From contig NZ_JAJDNQ010000094.1 of NCBI RefSeq assembly GCF_022340605.1, positions 1 to 64,000 on the forward strand: DNA of 64,000 nucleotides, read 5' to 3'. Positions within the stretch are counted from its first letter, which is position 1. Every line of letters begins with the position of its first letter. This document shows positions 48,445 to 59,334 of the stretch, one piece after another. This DNA is from Thiohalocapsa sp. (GTDB lineage: Bacteria; Pseudomonadota; Gammaproteobacteria; Chromatiales; Chromatiaceae). The notes beneath the pieces are model-generated. The model searched no databases, was not told where the DNA came from, and was given only the letters and a program-made list of their open reading frames with translations. The translations under genes were made by a program, and so were the position numbers.

Positions 48445-49374
48445 TCAGCAGACCCGGCCCGGGCGCCCGTGGCTGCCCCAGCCGAGCTTGGCGCGCAGGA
48501 TGCTGTAGTGGTCGTAGCCGCGCGGGTGCAGCAGCTTCAACCGGTGCTTGCTGCGGCGGATGTGGATGGCGCGGCCCTCCGCCAGCGGCAGGTTGGTCTG
48601 GCCATCGCAGGTGAGGCGCACCAGCTCGTGCTCGTAGTCGCGGATGCGAAGCTCGACGTGGCTGTCGCCGCCGACCACCAGCGGGCGGTTGCTGAGCGTG
48701 TGCGGGCAGATGGGCACCATCAGCAGCGCGTCCAGCGCCGGGTGCACGAGCGGCCCGCCGCCGGACAGCGCGTAGGCCGTGGAGCCGGTGGGCGTGGAGA
48801 CGATGACGCCGTCCGAGCGCTGGGCGTTGACGAACTGCCCGTCGATGTAGGTCTCCAGCTCGATCATCCTGACGCTGTTCCACTTGTGCACGACGACATC
48901 GTTGACGGCGCGGCCCTCGACGCCGTCGCTGCTCACCTCCAGCATGGCCCGCGCATCGGCGCGGTACTCACCGGCGAGGATCTGATCCAGCCGCTGCTCC
49001 AGGTGGTCCGGCGAGATGTCCACCAGGAAGCCGAGCCGGCCCAGGTTGATGCCGAGCAGTGGCACGTCCGCCGGCGCCAGCTCGCGGGCGGTATGCAACA
49101 GCGTACCGTCGCCACCGACGACGATGATCAGGTCGCAGGCAGCGCCCAGCCCGGCGAGGTCCAGGGTCGCCGCGGCCACCTCGTCGGCGGCCGGCGCAGC
49201 GTGGGCGCCGGCGCTGGCGCTGGCGCCGGCGGTGATAGCCATGGCCGCCTGCGGGTCGAAGCGGATCGCCACGCCGCATTGGCGCAGGTGCGCCGTCAGC
49301 CGGGCGACGGTGCCGGCCAGTTGCGGATCCTGGTGCTGCTTGCCGACGATGCCGGCGACTCGGAACTCACTCAT
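48445..49374 (-). CDS. nadK: NAD kinase
   Basis: This 309-residue protein has the NAD kinase motif GGDGT (residues 87-91 in 'VVGGDGTLLHTARE'), followed by 'LGINLGRLGFLVD' and the C-terminal 'SGGGPLVHP' segment. It phosphorylates NAD to NADP. An Ala-rich insertion at about residues 43-70 ('TAGASASAGAHAAPAADE') is longer than in E. coli. It is divergent from hrcA and upstream of recN, the gammaproteobacterial order around the grpE locus. Confidence 0.97.
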   Translation of the reverse strand: MSEFRVAGIVGKQHQDPQLAGTVARLTAHLRQCGVAIRFDPQAAMAITAGASASAGAHAAPAADEVAAATLDLAGLGAACDLIIVVGGDGTLLHTARELAPADVPLLGINLGRLGFLVDISPDHLEQRLDQILAGEYRADARAMLEVSSDGVEGRAVNDVVVHKWNSVRMIELETYIDGQFVNAQRSDGVIVSTPTGSTAYALSGGGPLVHPALDALLMVPICPHTLSNRPLVVGGDSHVELRIRDYEHELVRLTCDGQTNLPLAEGRAIHIRRSKHRLKLLHPRGYDHYSILRAKLGWGSHGRPGRVC

Positions 49375-49566
49375 GTGCGCTGTCGCTCTGGCGTCCGAAT
49401 GAGAGACTGATCATCACGTCTGTGGCGCCACGCTGCGCGACGGTAGCATGCGCCCGCAGCCGCGCCAACAACCGCTGAGCGAGGCCGGGCCGGGCCAGGC
49501 CGTCGGCCGGTGGCTCGCGACCTGGCGGCGGGAAGTGCCCGTATCGGCCGGGAGTTGCGCCGGCGG

Positions 49567-49595
49567 TTGACAGCGGCGGTGCCGCGCCCTAGATT
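49567..49595 (+). promoter_or_regulatory. Vegetative-type promoter of the hrcA heat-shock cluster
   Basis: A perfect -35 box TTGACA (49567-49572), a 17-bp spacer and -10 box TAGATT (49590-49595) lie directly upstream of the CIRCE operator. The transcription start would fall at or just before CIRCE. Confidence 0.8.
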
Positions 49596-49603
49596 GGCGC
49601 TGC

Positions 49604-49630
49604 TTAGCACTCGCCGCATCTGAGTGCTAA
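49604..49630 (+). promoter_or_regulatory. CIRCE operator (HrcA binding site)
   Basis: TTAGCACTC, 9 bases, GAGTGCTAA: an exact match to the CIRCE consensus. It sits between the promoter and hrcA, so HrcA should repress the cluster until heat stress titrates the chaperone system that keeps HrcA folded. Confidence 0.98.
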
Positions 49631-49775
49631 TCTTGCGCCCACGCTCGCGAATCCCAATGCCGGCCGGTTATCGCCCAAGCCATGGCCTCAGGCCATGAAC
49701 CTAGGCCATGACCCAGGCCGCGGCCCGGCCGGCGCGAGACCTAACCTCTGATGTACGCATGATGTACGCAGTCCG

Positions 49776-50861
49776 ATGGCCAACAGCAGTCACACGCGCT
49801 CCGGCGACACCCAGGTCTCGCTGCCCGGCGGCGGGCAGATCAGCGAGCGCGCGCTGCATTTCCTGAAGGCGCTCATCGAGCGCTACATCCGCGACGGCCA
49901 GCCCGTGGGCTCGCGCACCCTGGCCCGGGATGCGGGGCTCGACCTGAGTCCGGCGACGGTGCGCAACGTGATGTCGGACCTGGAAGAGCTGGGCCTGGTG
50001 GCCTCGCCGCACACCTCCGCGGGGCGGGTGCCGACGGCGTCCGGCTACCGGTTGTTCGTGGACAGCCTGCTCACCGTGTCGCCCATGGACAACTCGCTGC
50101 TGGAGGAGATGCGCTCGGGCTTCGCGCCGGGGGCCGAGTCGAAGGTGCTCATCGAGTCCGCCTCGCGCCTGCTCTCCGGCGTCACGCACCTGGCTGGCGT
50201 CGTGATGGTGCCGCGCCACGAGCGCGAGGTGTTCCATCAGATCGAGTTCCTGAAGCTCTCCGACACCCGCGTGCTGGCCATCCTGGTGACCGCCGACGGC
50301 GAGGTGCACAACCGTATCATCCATACCGATCAGGAGTGCTCGGCGGCGCACCTGCAACAGGCGTCCAACTACCTGACCGGGCTGTTTTCCGGTCTCGACA
50401 TGCGCGAGGTGCGCCGGCGCCTGCTGGACGACCTCAAGCAGACGCACCGGCGCATGGACGAAATCATGATGCGCGCCATGCAGATGGCGCAGCGGGTGGT
50501 GGAGGGGGCCGAGCACCAGGACGACCTGCTCATCGCCGGCCAGACCAACCTCATGGAATTCGAGGAGTTGGCGAACATGGAACGCTTGAAGTCGCTGTTC
50601 CATGCCTTCACCGAAAAGCGACAGATTCTGGATCTGCTGGACCGCTGCATCGAGGCCGACGGCGTGCAGATCTTCATCGGCCAGGAGTCCGGCTTCGAGC
50701 TCCTGGACGATTGCAGCCTGGTGACCACCACCTACCGCGTCGAGGACCAGATTCTTGGCGTGCTCGGCGTCATCGGGCCGACGCGGATGGACTACCGGCG
50801 GGTCATCCCGGTGGTGGATGTCACCGCCAGGCTGTTGGCCGCGGCGCTGCGCCAGCATTAG
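49776..50861 (+). CDS. hrcA: Heat-inducible transcription repressor HrcA
   Basis: This 361-residue protein has an N-terminal winged helix ('ERYIRDGQPVGSRTLARD', 'DLSPATVRNVMSDLEELGLV', 'PHTSAGRVPTASGYRLFVD') and the C-terminal GAF-like dimerisation region of HrcA ('IFIGQESGF', 'VIGPTRMDYRRVIPVVD'). It binds CIRCE, which is perfect 146 bp upstream, so the gene is self-regulated. Start ATG 49776: no strong ribosome-binding site is visible. It heads the order hrcA-grpE-dnaK-dnaJ. Confidence 0.97.
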   Translation: MANSSHTRSGDTQVSLPGGGQISERALHFLKALIERYIRDGQPVGSRTLARDAGLDLSPATVRNVMSDLEELGLVASPHTSAGRVPTASGYRLFVDSLLTVSPMDNSLLEEMRSGFAPGAESKVLIESASRLLSGVTHLAGVVMVPRHEREVFHQIEFLKLSDTRVLAILVTADGEVHNRIIHTDQECSAAHLQQASNYLTGLFSGLDMREVRRRLLDDLKQTHRRMDEIMMRAMQMAQRVVEGAEHQDDLLIAGQTNLMEFEELANMERLKSLFHAFTEKRQILDLLDRCIEADGVQIFIGQESGFELLDDCSLVTTTYRVEDQILGVLGVIGPTRMDYRRVIPVVDVTARLLAAALRQH

Positions 50862-51245
50862 CGCGGCCAGCGTTGACACAGAAGGTTTCTCGGCGCACCG
50901 GTGACGGGTGGTGCGCCTCGTTCCGGCGCCGGGCGCTCGCGCAGTGCCCGGCCAACATGGACATCAGCCAACGCTCCGGGGAAGACGCCGACGCTAGGCC
51001 ATCCCGGCCGGCATCGGGGCGAGAGGCGCCCTTGAACGAACGCTTGGGCGAGGGCTACTTTGCCGCCCCCGCTATGCCGAGCTGTCAAGCCCTTGTGCGC
51101 GTGAAAGCGGCGGTCATCCCGCCCCGCACGGCCAACGCCGAATGCGCGGCGTTTACCGTGGAGCGCTAGGCCAACTGAGTCAGTCCTCACTGATTTAGTC
51201 CCTACTGAGAGAGTCCCCACTGAGGCAGTCCCTGGAGACGCGACC
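50862..51245. other. hrcA-grpE intergenic region
   Basis: This 384-bp interval has no supported gene. Its 3' end is a 15-bp tandem repeat (51174-51233) that touches the grpE ribosome-binding site. No second CIRCE was seen. Confidence 0.6.
51174..51233 (+). repeat. 15-bp tandem repeat next to the grpE ribosome-binding site
   Basis: Four 15-bp units of the form ACTGAnnnAGTCCnn (ACTGAGTCAGTCCTC, ACTGATTTAGTCCCT, ACTGAGAGAGTCCCC, ACTGAGGCAGTCCCT), ending directly before 'ggaga' and the grpE ATG. Confidence 0.95.
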
Positions 51246-51905
51246 ATGAATCAGGAGCCAGATCACCGACAAGACACCGACATCGAGACCGCCGCAGCCG
51301 CAGAACAGCGGGGCGCGGACGCCCAGCCGGGGCAGCAGTCATCCGCTGCACCGGCGGCCAAACAGGCGGGCGCCAGCGAGGCGGGCGACGTCGAGGGCAC
51401 GCCGGGCGAGGCCGCCGCTACGCTGGAGCCGGACCCGACCCATCTCACCATGCTGCTGGAAGACGCCCGCTCCAAGGCCGACAAGGCGCATGATCAGCTT
51501 CTGCGTACTCGCGCGGAAATGGAGAACATGAGCCGCCGCCAGGCGAAGGAGTTGGAGAACGCGCACAAGTTCGCGCTGGAGGGTTTCATCAAAGAGCTGT
51601 TGCAGGTGCGCGACAGCCTGGAGCTGGGCCATGCGGCGGCGCAGGAGCCGGACGCCGACGTGGCGAAGCTGCGCGAGGGCACCGAGCTGACCCTCAAGCT
51701 GCTCGGCGACGTGATGGGCAAGTTCGGCGTCGAGCGCATCGATCCGGAGGGCCAGCCCTTCAACCCGGAATTTCACCAGGCCATGTCCATGCAGCCGTGC
51801 GCGGACCTGCCGCCCAACACGGTCACCAACGTGATCCAGAGCGGCTACCTGTTGAACGGCCGCTTGGTGCGCCCGGCACTAGTGATGGTCTCGGCACAGG
51901 CCTGA
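51246..51905 (+). CDS. grpE: Nucleotide exchange factor GrpE
   Basis: This 219-residue protein has an acidic, disordered N terminus (residues 1-70), a long dimerising helix ('LLRTRAEMENMSRRQAKELENAHKF', about 80-125) and the C-terminal beta-wing with the signature 'GVERIDPEGQPFNPEFHQAM' and 'QSGYLLNGRLVRPALVMV'. It releases ADP from DnaK. 'ggaga' precedes the ATG. Second gene of the heat-shock cluster. Confidence 0.97.
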   Translation: MNQEPDHRQDTDIETAAAAEQRGADAQPGQQSSAAPAAKQAGASEAGDVEGTPGEAAATLEPDPTHLTMLLEDARSKADKAHDQLLRTRAEMENMSRRQAKELENAHKFALEGFIKELLQVRDSLELGHAAAQEPDADVAKLREGTELTLKLLGDVMGKFGVERIDPEGQPFNPEFHQAMSMQPCADLPPNTVTNVIQSGYLLNGRLVRPALVMVSAQA

Positions 51906-52038
51906 GGCCGACCTCGGTGAGGAGGCACCCTCTCGAGACATTTGCGGGCCGCCGGCGCACTCGGGAGACCGACACGCACGCCGGCGCTGATGCGGCTCGC
52001 GGCGCTCGGCACCGGCCCGGCTCGCGGCCCGCAGTAGG

Positions 52039-52067
52039 CTTGAGAACTTCAAGGTTTTGCCCAACCT
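52039..52067 (+). promoter_or_regulatory. Possible sigma-32 promoter of dnaK
   Basis: CTTGAGA (52039-52045), a 14-bp spacer and CCCAACCT (52060-52067) resemble the sigma-32 consensus CTTGAAA / CCCCATnT. Located 79 bp before the dnaK ATG. The -35 part also forms the palindrome CTTGA-gaact-TCAAG. Match is partial. Confidence 0.45.
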
Positions 52068-52145
52068 CCCCGGCAGTTTCTGTCGCCCCTTGGACTTTCG
52101 CCGGGGCAAACGCAGATTGACAACGAATCAGATCGGAGAAAGACC

Positions 52146-54098
<1,953 letters not shown>

Positions 54099-54128
54099 TC
54101 GTCCCGGCCGTCGCATGATGTAATGAAA

Positions 54129-54160
54129 GGCGCGTGGGTTTCGATCCACGCGCCGCTTCG
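54129..54160 (+). terminator. Probable terminator after dnaK
   Basis: A perfect 9-bp stem GGCGCGTGG / CCACGCGCC (54129-54137 and 54146-54154) with an 8-base loop is followed by 'gcttcgttt', a weak T run. It lies 30 bp after the dnaK stop and could reduce read-through into dnaJ. Confidence 0.65.
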
Positions 54161-54225
54161 TTTAGGCCCCGCCGGAAGTGTGCGGTTGGATTAGTGGCCG
54201 CAGGGCTGTAGGGTGGCTAAGCGAA

Positions 54226-54335
54226 GAGACCGTGAAAGTGTTGCTCGCCATGCCGAAATCGAGCGGATCGCAGGTCGGGTTAGCGCAGCGTAACCCGACC
54301 TGCAGCGAATATTTTCACAGCCTCGAAGCGCATCC
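54226..54335. repeat. Long inverted REP element (family A) between dnaK and dnaJ
   Basis: The central hairpin GTCGGGTTA...TAACCCGAC (54274-54299) is flanked by 'gaccgtgaaagtgttgctcg' on the left and, inverted, 'cagcgaatattttcacag' on the right, so the outer ends are also complementary. The left flank matches 28431-28473. The head here is GCAG, not GTAG. Confidence 0.85.
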
Positions 54336-54455
54336 ACCGTCCGGCGCCTGCGAAGCCATTGCGCTCGACGCGATTTCGACCGATTGCACGCCCATCCGAG
54401 CCGTTACTGAACGCCGCCCACCCCCGCAAGATCACCCAGTCCCCAGACCACGCCG

Positions 54456-55586
54456 ATGCCCCGCGATTACTACGAAGTCCTTGGCCTGAGCCGCAACGCC
54501 AGCGAGCAGGACATCAAGAAGGCCTTCCGCCGGTTGGCGATGAAATACCATCCGGACCGCAACCCGGATGACGCCGACGCACTCGCCAAGTTCAAGGAGG
54601 CCAAAGAGGCCCACGATGTACTCACCGACGCGCGCAAGCGCTCCGCCTACGACCAGTTCGGCCACGCCGGCGTCAGCGGGCAGGGCGGCTTCGGTGGCGG
54701 TCCCGAAGGCTTCGGTGCCGGCGCCTTCTCCGATATTTTCGGCGACGTCTTCGGCGACATCTTCGGCGCCCGGGCCGGCGGTCGGCGCACTCACCGCGGC
54801 ACCGACCTGCGCTATGAGCTGTCTCTGACCTTGGAAGAGGCCGTCGCCGGCAAGGACGTCAGCATCAAGATCCCCACCACCGTCGAGTGCCACCACTGCG
54901 GCGGCAGCGGTGCCAAGCCCGGCACCAAGCCCAAGGAATGCCCCACCTGCCACGGCCACGGCCAGGTGCGCATGCAGCAGGGCTTCTTCTCCATCCAGCA
55001 GACCTGCCCGGCCTGCCGCGGCACCGGCACGGTCATCGAGGAGCCCTGCAAGCACTGCCGGGGCAGCGGCCGGCTGCGCGAGGAGAAGACCCTCAACGTC
55101 AAGGTGCCGGCCGGCGTGGACACCGGCGATCGCATTCGCCTCGCCGGTGAGGGCGAGGTCGGCGAGCACGGCGGCCCGCCCGGCGACCTCTACGTGCAGG
55201 TGACGGTGCAGGAGCACCCCATCTTCACCCGCGAGGAGAGTCACCTCTTCTGCGAGGTGCCCATCAGCTTCGGCACCGCGGCCTTGGGCGGCGAGCTGGA
55301 AGTGCCCACGCTCACCGGCAAGGTCATGCTCAAGGTCCCGCCCGGCACACAGACCGGCAAGATGTTCCGCATGCGCGGCAAGGGTGTGAAGCCCGTGCGC
55401 GGCGGCCCCGTCGGCGACCTCATCTGCCGCGTCATCGTCGAGACCCCGGTCAACCTCACCGACCGCCAGAAGGAACTGGTACGCGAGCTGGACGCAAGCC
55501 TCAGCTCCGACGGCAAGCACCACAGCCCCAACGCCACCGGCTGGCTCGACGGCGTCAAGAGCTTCTTCGAGAAAATGGGCCTCTGA
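54456..55586 (+). CDS. dnaJ: Co-chaperone DnaJ (Hsp40)
   Basis: This 376-residue type I DnaJ has the J domain with HPD (residues 32-34), a Gly/Phe-rich linker (about 75-110), and four CxxCxGxG zinc motifs ([32 protein letters not shown], about 148-205), followed by the C-terminal substrate domains. It delivers clients to DnaK and stimulates its ATPase. It is separated from dnaK by 357 bp holding a hairpin and a REP element, so it may partly depend on its own promoter. Confidence 0.99.
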   Translation: MPRDYYEVLGLSRNASEQDIKKAFRRLAMKYHPDRNPDDADALAKFKEAKEAHDVLTDARKRSAYDQFGHAGVSGQGGFGGGPEGFGAGAFSDIFGDVFGDIFGARAGGRRTHRGTDLRYELSLTLEEAVAGKDVSIKIPTTVECHHCGGSGAKPGTKPKECPTCHGHGQVRMQQGFFSIQQTCPACRGTGTVIEEPCKHCRGSGRLREEKTLNVKVPAGVDTGDRIRLAGEGEVGEHGGPPGDLYVQVTVQEHPIFTREESHLFCEVPISFGTAALGGELEVPTLTGKVMLKVPPGTQTGKMFRMRGKGVKPVRGGPVGDLICRVIVETPVNLTDRQKELVRELDASLSSDGKHHSPNATGWLDGVKSFFEKMGL

Positions 55587-55646
55587 CAAGGCGCAGCTCC
55601 ATCTGCCAAGGCGCAGCTCCATCTGCGCCTTATGCCCGAAACGGAC

Positions 55647-55806
55647 CGCCGGCATCCTGCCGGCCCGCTGGGAGCGCCGGCATCCTGCCGGCCCGCTGGG
55701 AACGCCGGCATCCTGCCGGCCCGCTGGGAACGCCGGCATCTTGCCGGCCACTGGGAACGCCGGCATCTTGCCGGCCACTGGGAACGCCGGCATCTTGCCG
55801 GCCCAC
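55647..55806. repeat. Tandem array of GCCGGC hairpins, 27-28 bp period
   Basis: Six hairpins start at 55647, 55675, 55703, 55731, 55758 and 55785. Each is cGCCGGC-atcct-GCCGGC or cGCCGGC-atctt-GCCGGC, separated by 'ccgctgggaa' or 'cactgggaa'. The loop change (cct to ctt) and linker change (28 to 27 bp) occur together between the fourth and fifth units. Confidence 0.95.
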
Positions 55807-56016
55807 CGGGACTAAGAGCCGTCTCGCCCCCATCTCCAACACAACAACACCACCCCGACACCGCAGCTCAGAACCAGCAACCAATACCAACAGACACCGA
55901 CCACTCCACCCTCGCCGCGGCCGTCACCATCCGTACCGGCGCGGGCAACTCCGCCGCTCCGCATCGTGGGCCCACAAGCCGATCACGGCGCCTCTCCCGA
56001 TCTCTAGCAAGCCTGC

Positions 56017-56062
56017 GTAGGTCGGGCCGCCAAAGGGGACCCGACCATCAGGCCGTGAGGTC
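56017..56062 (+). repeat. REP-like hairpin with GTAG head (family B variant)
   Basis: GTAG-GTCGGG, 13-base spacer, CCCGAC, then 'catcaggccgtgaggtcga'. The stem is shortened relative to the unit at 40854. Confidence 0.75.
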
Positions 56063-56245
56063 GAGCGCCGCGCCGGGCTTCGCGCCTTAGCCCGACCAAT
56101 GACGGATTCCTGCCCAATCTCTCCGCCTCAGCGTTCGGCGTTGGCGGTTCTGCCGCCCGCGTCGGTGCGATAGCTGGCCGCGTGCCTGGCAGACGACAGA
56201 GCCATCAAGCCTGGATGCCGCGTGATAACTCCGACACCAGGCAGC

Positions 56246-57091
56246 TCAACCCGCTGATCGCGGGGCCGCATCGCTCTCCGGCCGCTGCCGCGGCCTCCGG
56301 CAAAGCAACCTGACCGCGCCGTACCGGAAGGCCACGCCGGGTTCTGCCTGCACGGCGTCGAAGGCTGCCGCCATCGCCTGCGCCATGTGCGCGGTCGCAT
56401 AGCCGTGCGCCAACATGCGCTCGGCGCCGGACGCCAGCAGCTCGCGCAGGTACCGAAGCTGGTCCGCCCGGTTGCGCGTGGCATCGCTGCTAGTGATGAC
56501 GAGTCGGGGCTCTTCCGCCAGCACCTCGGCGCCCAGGGATGCTGCAATGCCCCTGAGCGTATGCCCGACGAAGGGATCGCCGCCGCCGACCTCGGCCTGG
56601 CAGCGGTTGAAGGCATCCCACCAGGCAGTGATGGCCGGTTGCGGCGGATCGAAGCCGAAGGTGCTGTTGTCCACTTCGGTCAGGATGACCCGGCCCGTCG
56701 GCTTGACCACGCGCAGCAGCTCCCGCACCACGGCCGCGGCGTCGCCCACATGCTCCAACAGCCAGATGGTCATGCCGACGTCGAAGCTGTCGTCGGGAAA
56801 GGGCAGGGCGCGGGCGTCGCCCTGCACCAGGCGGATGCACTCGCGCTCGGCGAGCCACGCCCGGCCGGCTCGCAGGTGGACGGCGCTGAGGTCGAGGCCC
56901 GTCAGCGCCAGGTGTGGGGCGCGCCGCGCGATCAGGTGGAGCTCGGCGCCGACGGCGCAGCCGACCTCCAGGAGGTTGTGATCGTCCGAAAAATCGAGCC
57001 CGCCAAAGACGGGGTTCGCGAGCATTTCCGCTTGCTCGATCAGGCGCAGGCGTTCCGCATCGCTGAAGCCGTGGATGTAGTGTTCGGACAT
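56246..57091 (-). CDS. SAM-dependent class I methyltransferase
   Basis: This 281-residue protein has methyltransferase motif I 'LLEVGCAVGAELHLIA' (about residues 40-55), 'LTGLDLSAVHLRAGRAW' (motif II region), 'VQGDARALPFPDDSFDVGMTIWLLEHV' (motifs III-IV) and 'GRVILTEVDNSTFGF'. It resembles UbiE-like small-molecule methyltransferases; the substrate is unknown. The ATG at 57091 begins 'MSEHYIHGFSDAERLRL'. It stands alone. Confidence 0.88.
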   Translation of the reverse strand: MSEHYIHGFSDAERLRLIEQAEMLANPVFGGLDFSDDHNLLEVGCAVGAELHLIARRAPHLALTGLDLSAVHLRAGRAWLAERECIRLVQGDARALPFPDDSFDVGMTIWLLEHVGDAAAVVRELLRVVKPTGRVILTEVDNSTFGFDPPQPAITAWWDAFNRCQAEVGGGDPFVGHTLRGIAASLGAEVLAEEPRLVITSSDATRNRADQLRYLRELLASGAERMLAHGYATAHMAQAMAAAFDAVQAEPGVAFRYGAVRLLCRRPRQRPESDAAPRSAG

Positions 57092-57319
57092 CGCTCTTCG
57101 CCTGGCTGCCGGTCTCGGGGCATTATCCGGGGTCCGTGGTGCCCAGTGAAACTCGGCGTCCCCGGGGTGGCCGGTTCGTCGGTGGTCTTCGGGGCTTGTC
57201 CGGGTCTTGTGGTGGATTGAGCCTTCGGCTGGGTTGATCTGGGAGTGAGGCTTGTGGGGGTCGTGACGGTGGAGATTTCGAGCCGCGTGGACTCAGCGCG
57301 GCCGTGGCATCGGCATGGA

Positions 57320-58195
57320 TCAGCGCGCACGGTGCGGTTCGGTTGAAGACCGCAACCACACCACCGCCAATCCCGCCAATACGATGCAAGCGCCGCCGGC
57401 AAGCTCTGCCAGGCTCAGCGCCTCGCCCGCCAGCAGCGCCGCGGAGACGGCGCCGACGATCAGCTCGAACAGCAGCAGCACCGATGAGCGTTGCAGCGGC
57501 AGCCTGCTGATGCCGAACTGGGTGGCCGCCGTCATCGCGCTCATCCAAATCATGCCGATGCCGACCGCGGCGACCATGGCCCACCAGGGCGCGGCAAAGG
57601 TCGACCCGAGCCCCAGCGCCGCGGCACCCGCCAGCGGTGGCACCAGCGCGCAGGTCGCGAGGTTCTTGAGCGCCCCGGGCAGGTCGTGTCCCGCGCGCAA
57701 TTGCACGTTGGTGAGCGCGAACAAGACCCCCGCAACCAGCCCCAACAGGTCAGCGGGGCTGAACGTCGGGAGCAGACCCTCGCCGGCACCGGGCACGTCC
57801 GACAGCAGCATCAGCCCGGCGCCGAACAGCGCCAGCACCAGCGCTGGCACCGTAACCGGCACAATGCGCTCGCCCAGCAGCACCCGCCCCAACAGCACCG
57901 CCCAGAGCGGCGACAGATAGAACAGGATCAGCACCCGTGCCACCTCGCCCTCGATCATGCCGAGACCGAAGGCGATGCCCGCCAGCGCCGCCGACAGGCC
58001 GATGCCGAGCAGCCGCCAGCGTGCGGCCAGCAACACCCGCCACTGCCCACGCGCCAGCACCGACAAGGTCCCGGTCGCGCCGATGTAGATCAGCGTCAGC
58101 GCCCAAAGCCCGCCGAGCCCCGCCTGCTCCAGCCACCGCAGCGGCAGCCAGTACAGGCCCCAGAGGGTGGAGCCGGCGAGCATGATGGGGACCAC
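57320..58195 (-). CDS. EamA/DMT family membrane transporter
   Basis: This roughly 291-residue protein has ten hydrophobic segments arranged as two EamA halves of about 140 residues, starting 'PIMLAGSTLWGLYWLPLRW'. 'LILFYLSPLWAVLLGRVLLGERI' is the typical fourth-to-fifth helix segment. Members export or import small metabolites. The start is uncertain: I use GTG 58195 rather than TTG 58297, which would overlap the lipoprotein gene; ATG 58183 is also possible and has 'ggtgg' in front. It follows the lipoprotein gene on the same strand. Confidence 0.85.
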   Translation of the reverse strand: MVPIMLAGSTLWGLYWLPLRWLEQAGLGGLWALTLIYIGATGTLSVLARGQWRVLLAARWRLLGIGLSAALAGIAFGLGMIEGEVARVLILFYLSPLWAVLLGRVLLGERIVPVTVPALVLALFGAGLMLLSDVPGAGEGLLPTFSPADLLGLVAGVLFALTNVQLRAGHDLPGALKNLATCALVPPLAGAAALGLGSTFAAPWWAMVAAVGIGMIWMSAMTAATQFGISRLPLQRSSVLLLFELIVGAVSAALLAGEALSLAELAGGACIVLAGLAVVWLRSSTEPHRAR

Positions 58196-58272
58196 CAAGC
58201 TTTGTCTTGCATGCTCGACAGCGCCCCTGGTTCGTGCGCTCTTGCTGCGGGCTAGAGTCCGGTCGAGCTCCG

Positions 58273-58599
58273 TCACTCGAGTTGATTGATCACGCAATCG
58301 ATGGCCGGGCCGTTGTCGCCGGCGGGGTAGGCGGTGTTGATGCCTTGCCGGTAGGTGTCGGCGCCGATCTCGCCGGTGCCGAGCTTGGCGGTCAGGTCGA
58401 TGAAGGTGGTGTCGTTGTTTTCGACGCTCAGCAGGTAGTCCATGGGCTGGGTGCCGATGGTCAGACGGCCGCAGGCGGTGTCTACCTTGTTGAGGAAGGC
58501 GTTGCTCGCGGGGCCTTCGGGGGCGAACAGCCCGCCGCCGCAGCCGGCGAGGGCGATGAGCGTGGTCACGGAGGCAACGGTGGCGATTCGGTGCGCCAT
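58273..58599 (-). CDS. Small lipoprotein of unknown function
   Basis: This 108-residue protein has a lipoprotein signal peptide ending 'IALAGC' (Cys20). The mature part contains two further cysteines ('DTACGRLTIG' and 'AIDCVINQLE'), which could form a disulfide, and 'YLLSVENNDTTFIDLTAKL'. No family recognised. The ATG at 58599 starts the signal peptide. It is upstream of the DMT transporter on the same strand and divergent from darP. Confidence 0.75.
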   Translation of the reverse strand: MAHRIATVASVTTLIALAGCGGGLFAPEGPASNAFLNKVDTACGRLTIGTQPMDYLLSVENNDTTFIDLTAKLGTGEIGADTYRQGINTAYPAGDNGPAIDCVINQLE

Positions 58600-58750
58600 G
58601 GGGTGACTCCTGGCATCGAGGTGGATCGGCGGGCGCAGCATAGCCGACGGGGTGTCGCTGCTCCAGCGCGCCGGTGCGGGCGTTGCCCGCACAGTGGTCG
58701 ATGGGCTCGCGGGCATCGTGTCCGTGCCCGGAATCGGCGACAATCGCCGC

Positions 58751-59272
58751 ATGACTTACGAAGATTCAGATTTCATCGACGACGCGCCCGCTGAGCCCAG
58801 CAAGAGCGCCCGCAAGCGCGAGCGCCTGGCGTTGCAGGACTTGGCGGAGGAGATGCTGGGGTTGCCGCGGGCGGAGCTGGAGGGGCTTGGCCTCGGTGCC
58901 GATACCTGGGTGGCCATCGACGAGACCGCGCGCATCAAGGATCGCCGTGCCATGCGCCGGCACATCAAGCGGGTCGCCAACTGTCTGGCGCGGGAGAACA
59001 CCGAGCCCCTGCAGACCCTGCTCGACGCCCGCGCGGAGAAGACCCTGCAGGCGGCCGCGCGCCACCACCAGTTGGAGCGCTGGCGGGCGCGGCTCATCGA
59101 CGAGGGCGACGCGGCACTGACCGAGTTCCTGGACGCCTATCCCGATGCGGACCGCCAGCAGCTGCGCAACCTGGTGCGTGCCGCGCAGCGCGATGCGGCA
59201 CGCGACCGGCCGGACGCGCCGCGCAAGCTGTTTCGGCTGCTGCGGGAAGTGGTGGACGCCGCCGGCCACTGA
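58751..59272 (+). CDS. darP: Ribosome-associated protein DarP (YjgA, DUF615)
   Basis: This 173-residue, all-helical, highly charged protein matches the YjgA/DUF615 family: 'PSKSARKRERLALQDLAEEML', 'DETARIKDRRAMRRHIKRVANCL' and 'RQQLRNLVRAAQRDAARD' with C-terminal 'PRKLFRLLREV'. DarP binds late 50S ribosomal intermediates and assists their maturation. The ATG at 58751 starts the conserved acidic N terminus. Confidence 0.93.
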   Translation: MTYEDSDFIDDAPAEPSKSARKRERLALQDLAEEMLGLPRAELEGLGLGADTWVAIDETARIKDRRAMRRHIKRVANCLARENTEPLQTLLDARAEKTLQAAARHHQLERWRARLIDEGDAALTEFLDAYPDADRQQLRNLVRAAQRDAARDRPDAPRKLFRLLREVVDAAGH

Positions 59273-59334
59273 CGCCAGGCGAGAAGCGCGCAGGAACCGC
59301 GGCATCAGAGTGCGATTCAACAGTGCGCACGTGC

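Larger units (their letters stand above)
49375..49775. other. Divergent nadK/hrcA control region
   Basis: This 401-bp interval contains the hrcA promoter and CIRCE operator (see separate entries). From 49660 to 49770 it carries short near-repeats 'ccatggcctcaggccatga' and 'atgtacgcatgatgtacgca', which may complicate start assignment of hrcA. No gene is seen. Confidence 0.7.
55587..56245. other. Repeat-rich gene-free interval after dnaJ
   Basis: This 659-bp interval holds a short direct repeat ('ggcgcagctccatctgc', 55589 and 55610), the hairpin array at 55647, and a family B REP at 56017. No gene is supported; frames through the array give Ala-Gly-Lys-Met-Pro-type artefact peptides. Confidence 0.7.

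Noticed and set aside
46792-49410. 872-codon plus-strand frame over recN and nadK
   Set aside because: Antisense of two well-conserved genes, with composition typical of shadows.
55647-55806. CRISPR array with 28-bp repeats
   Set aside because: The 27-28 bp period is the whole unit; linkers are identical, so there are no spacers.
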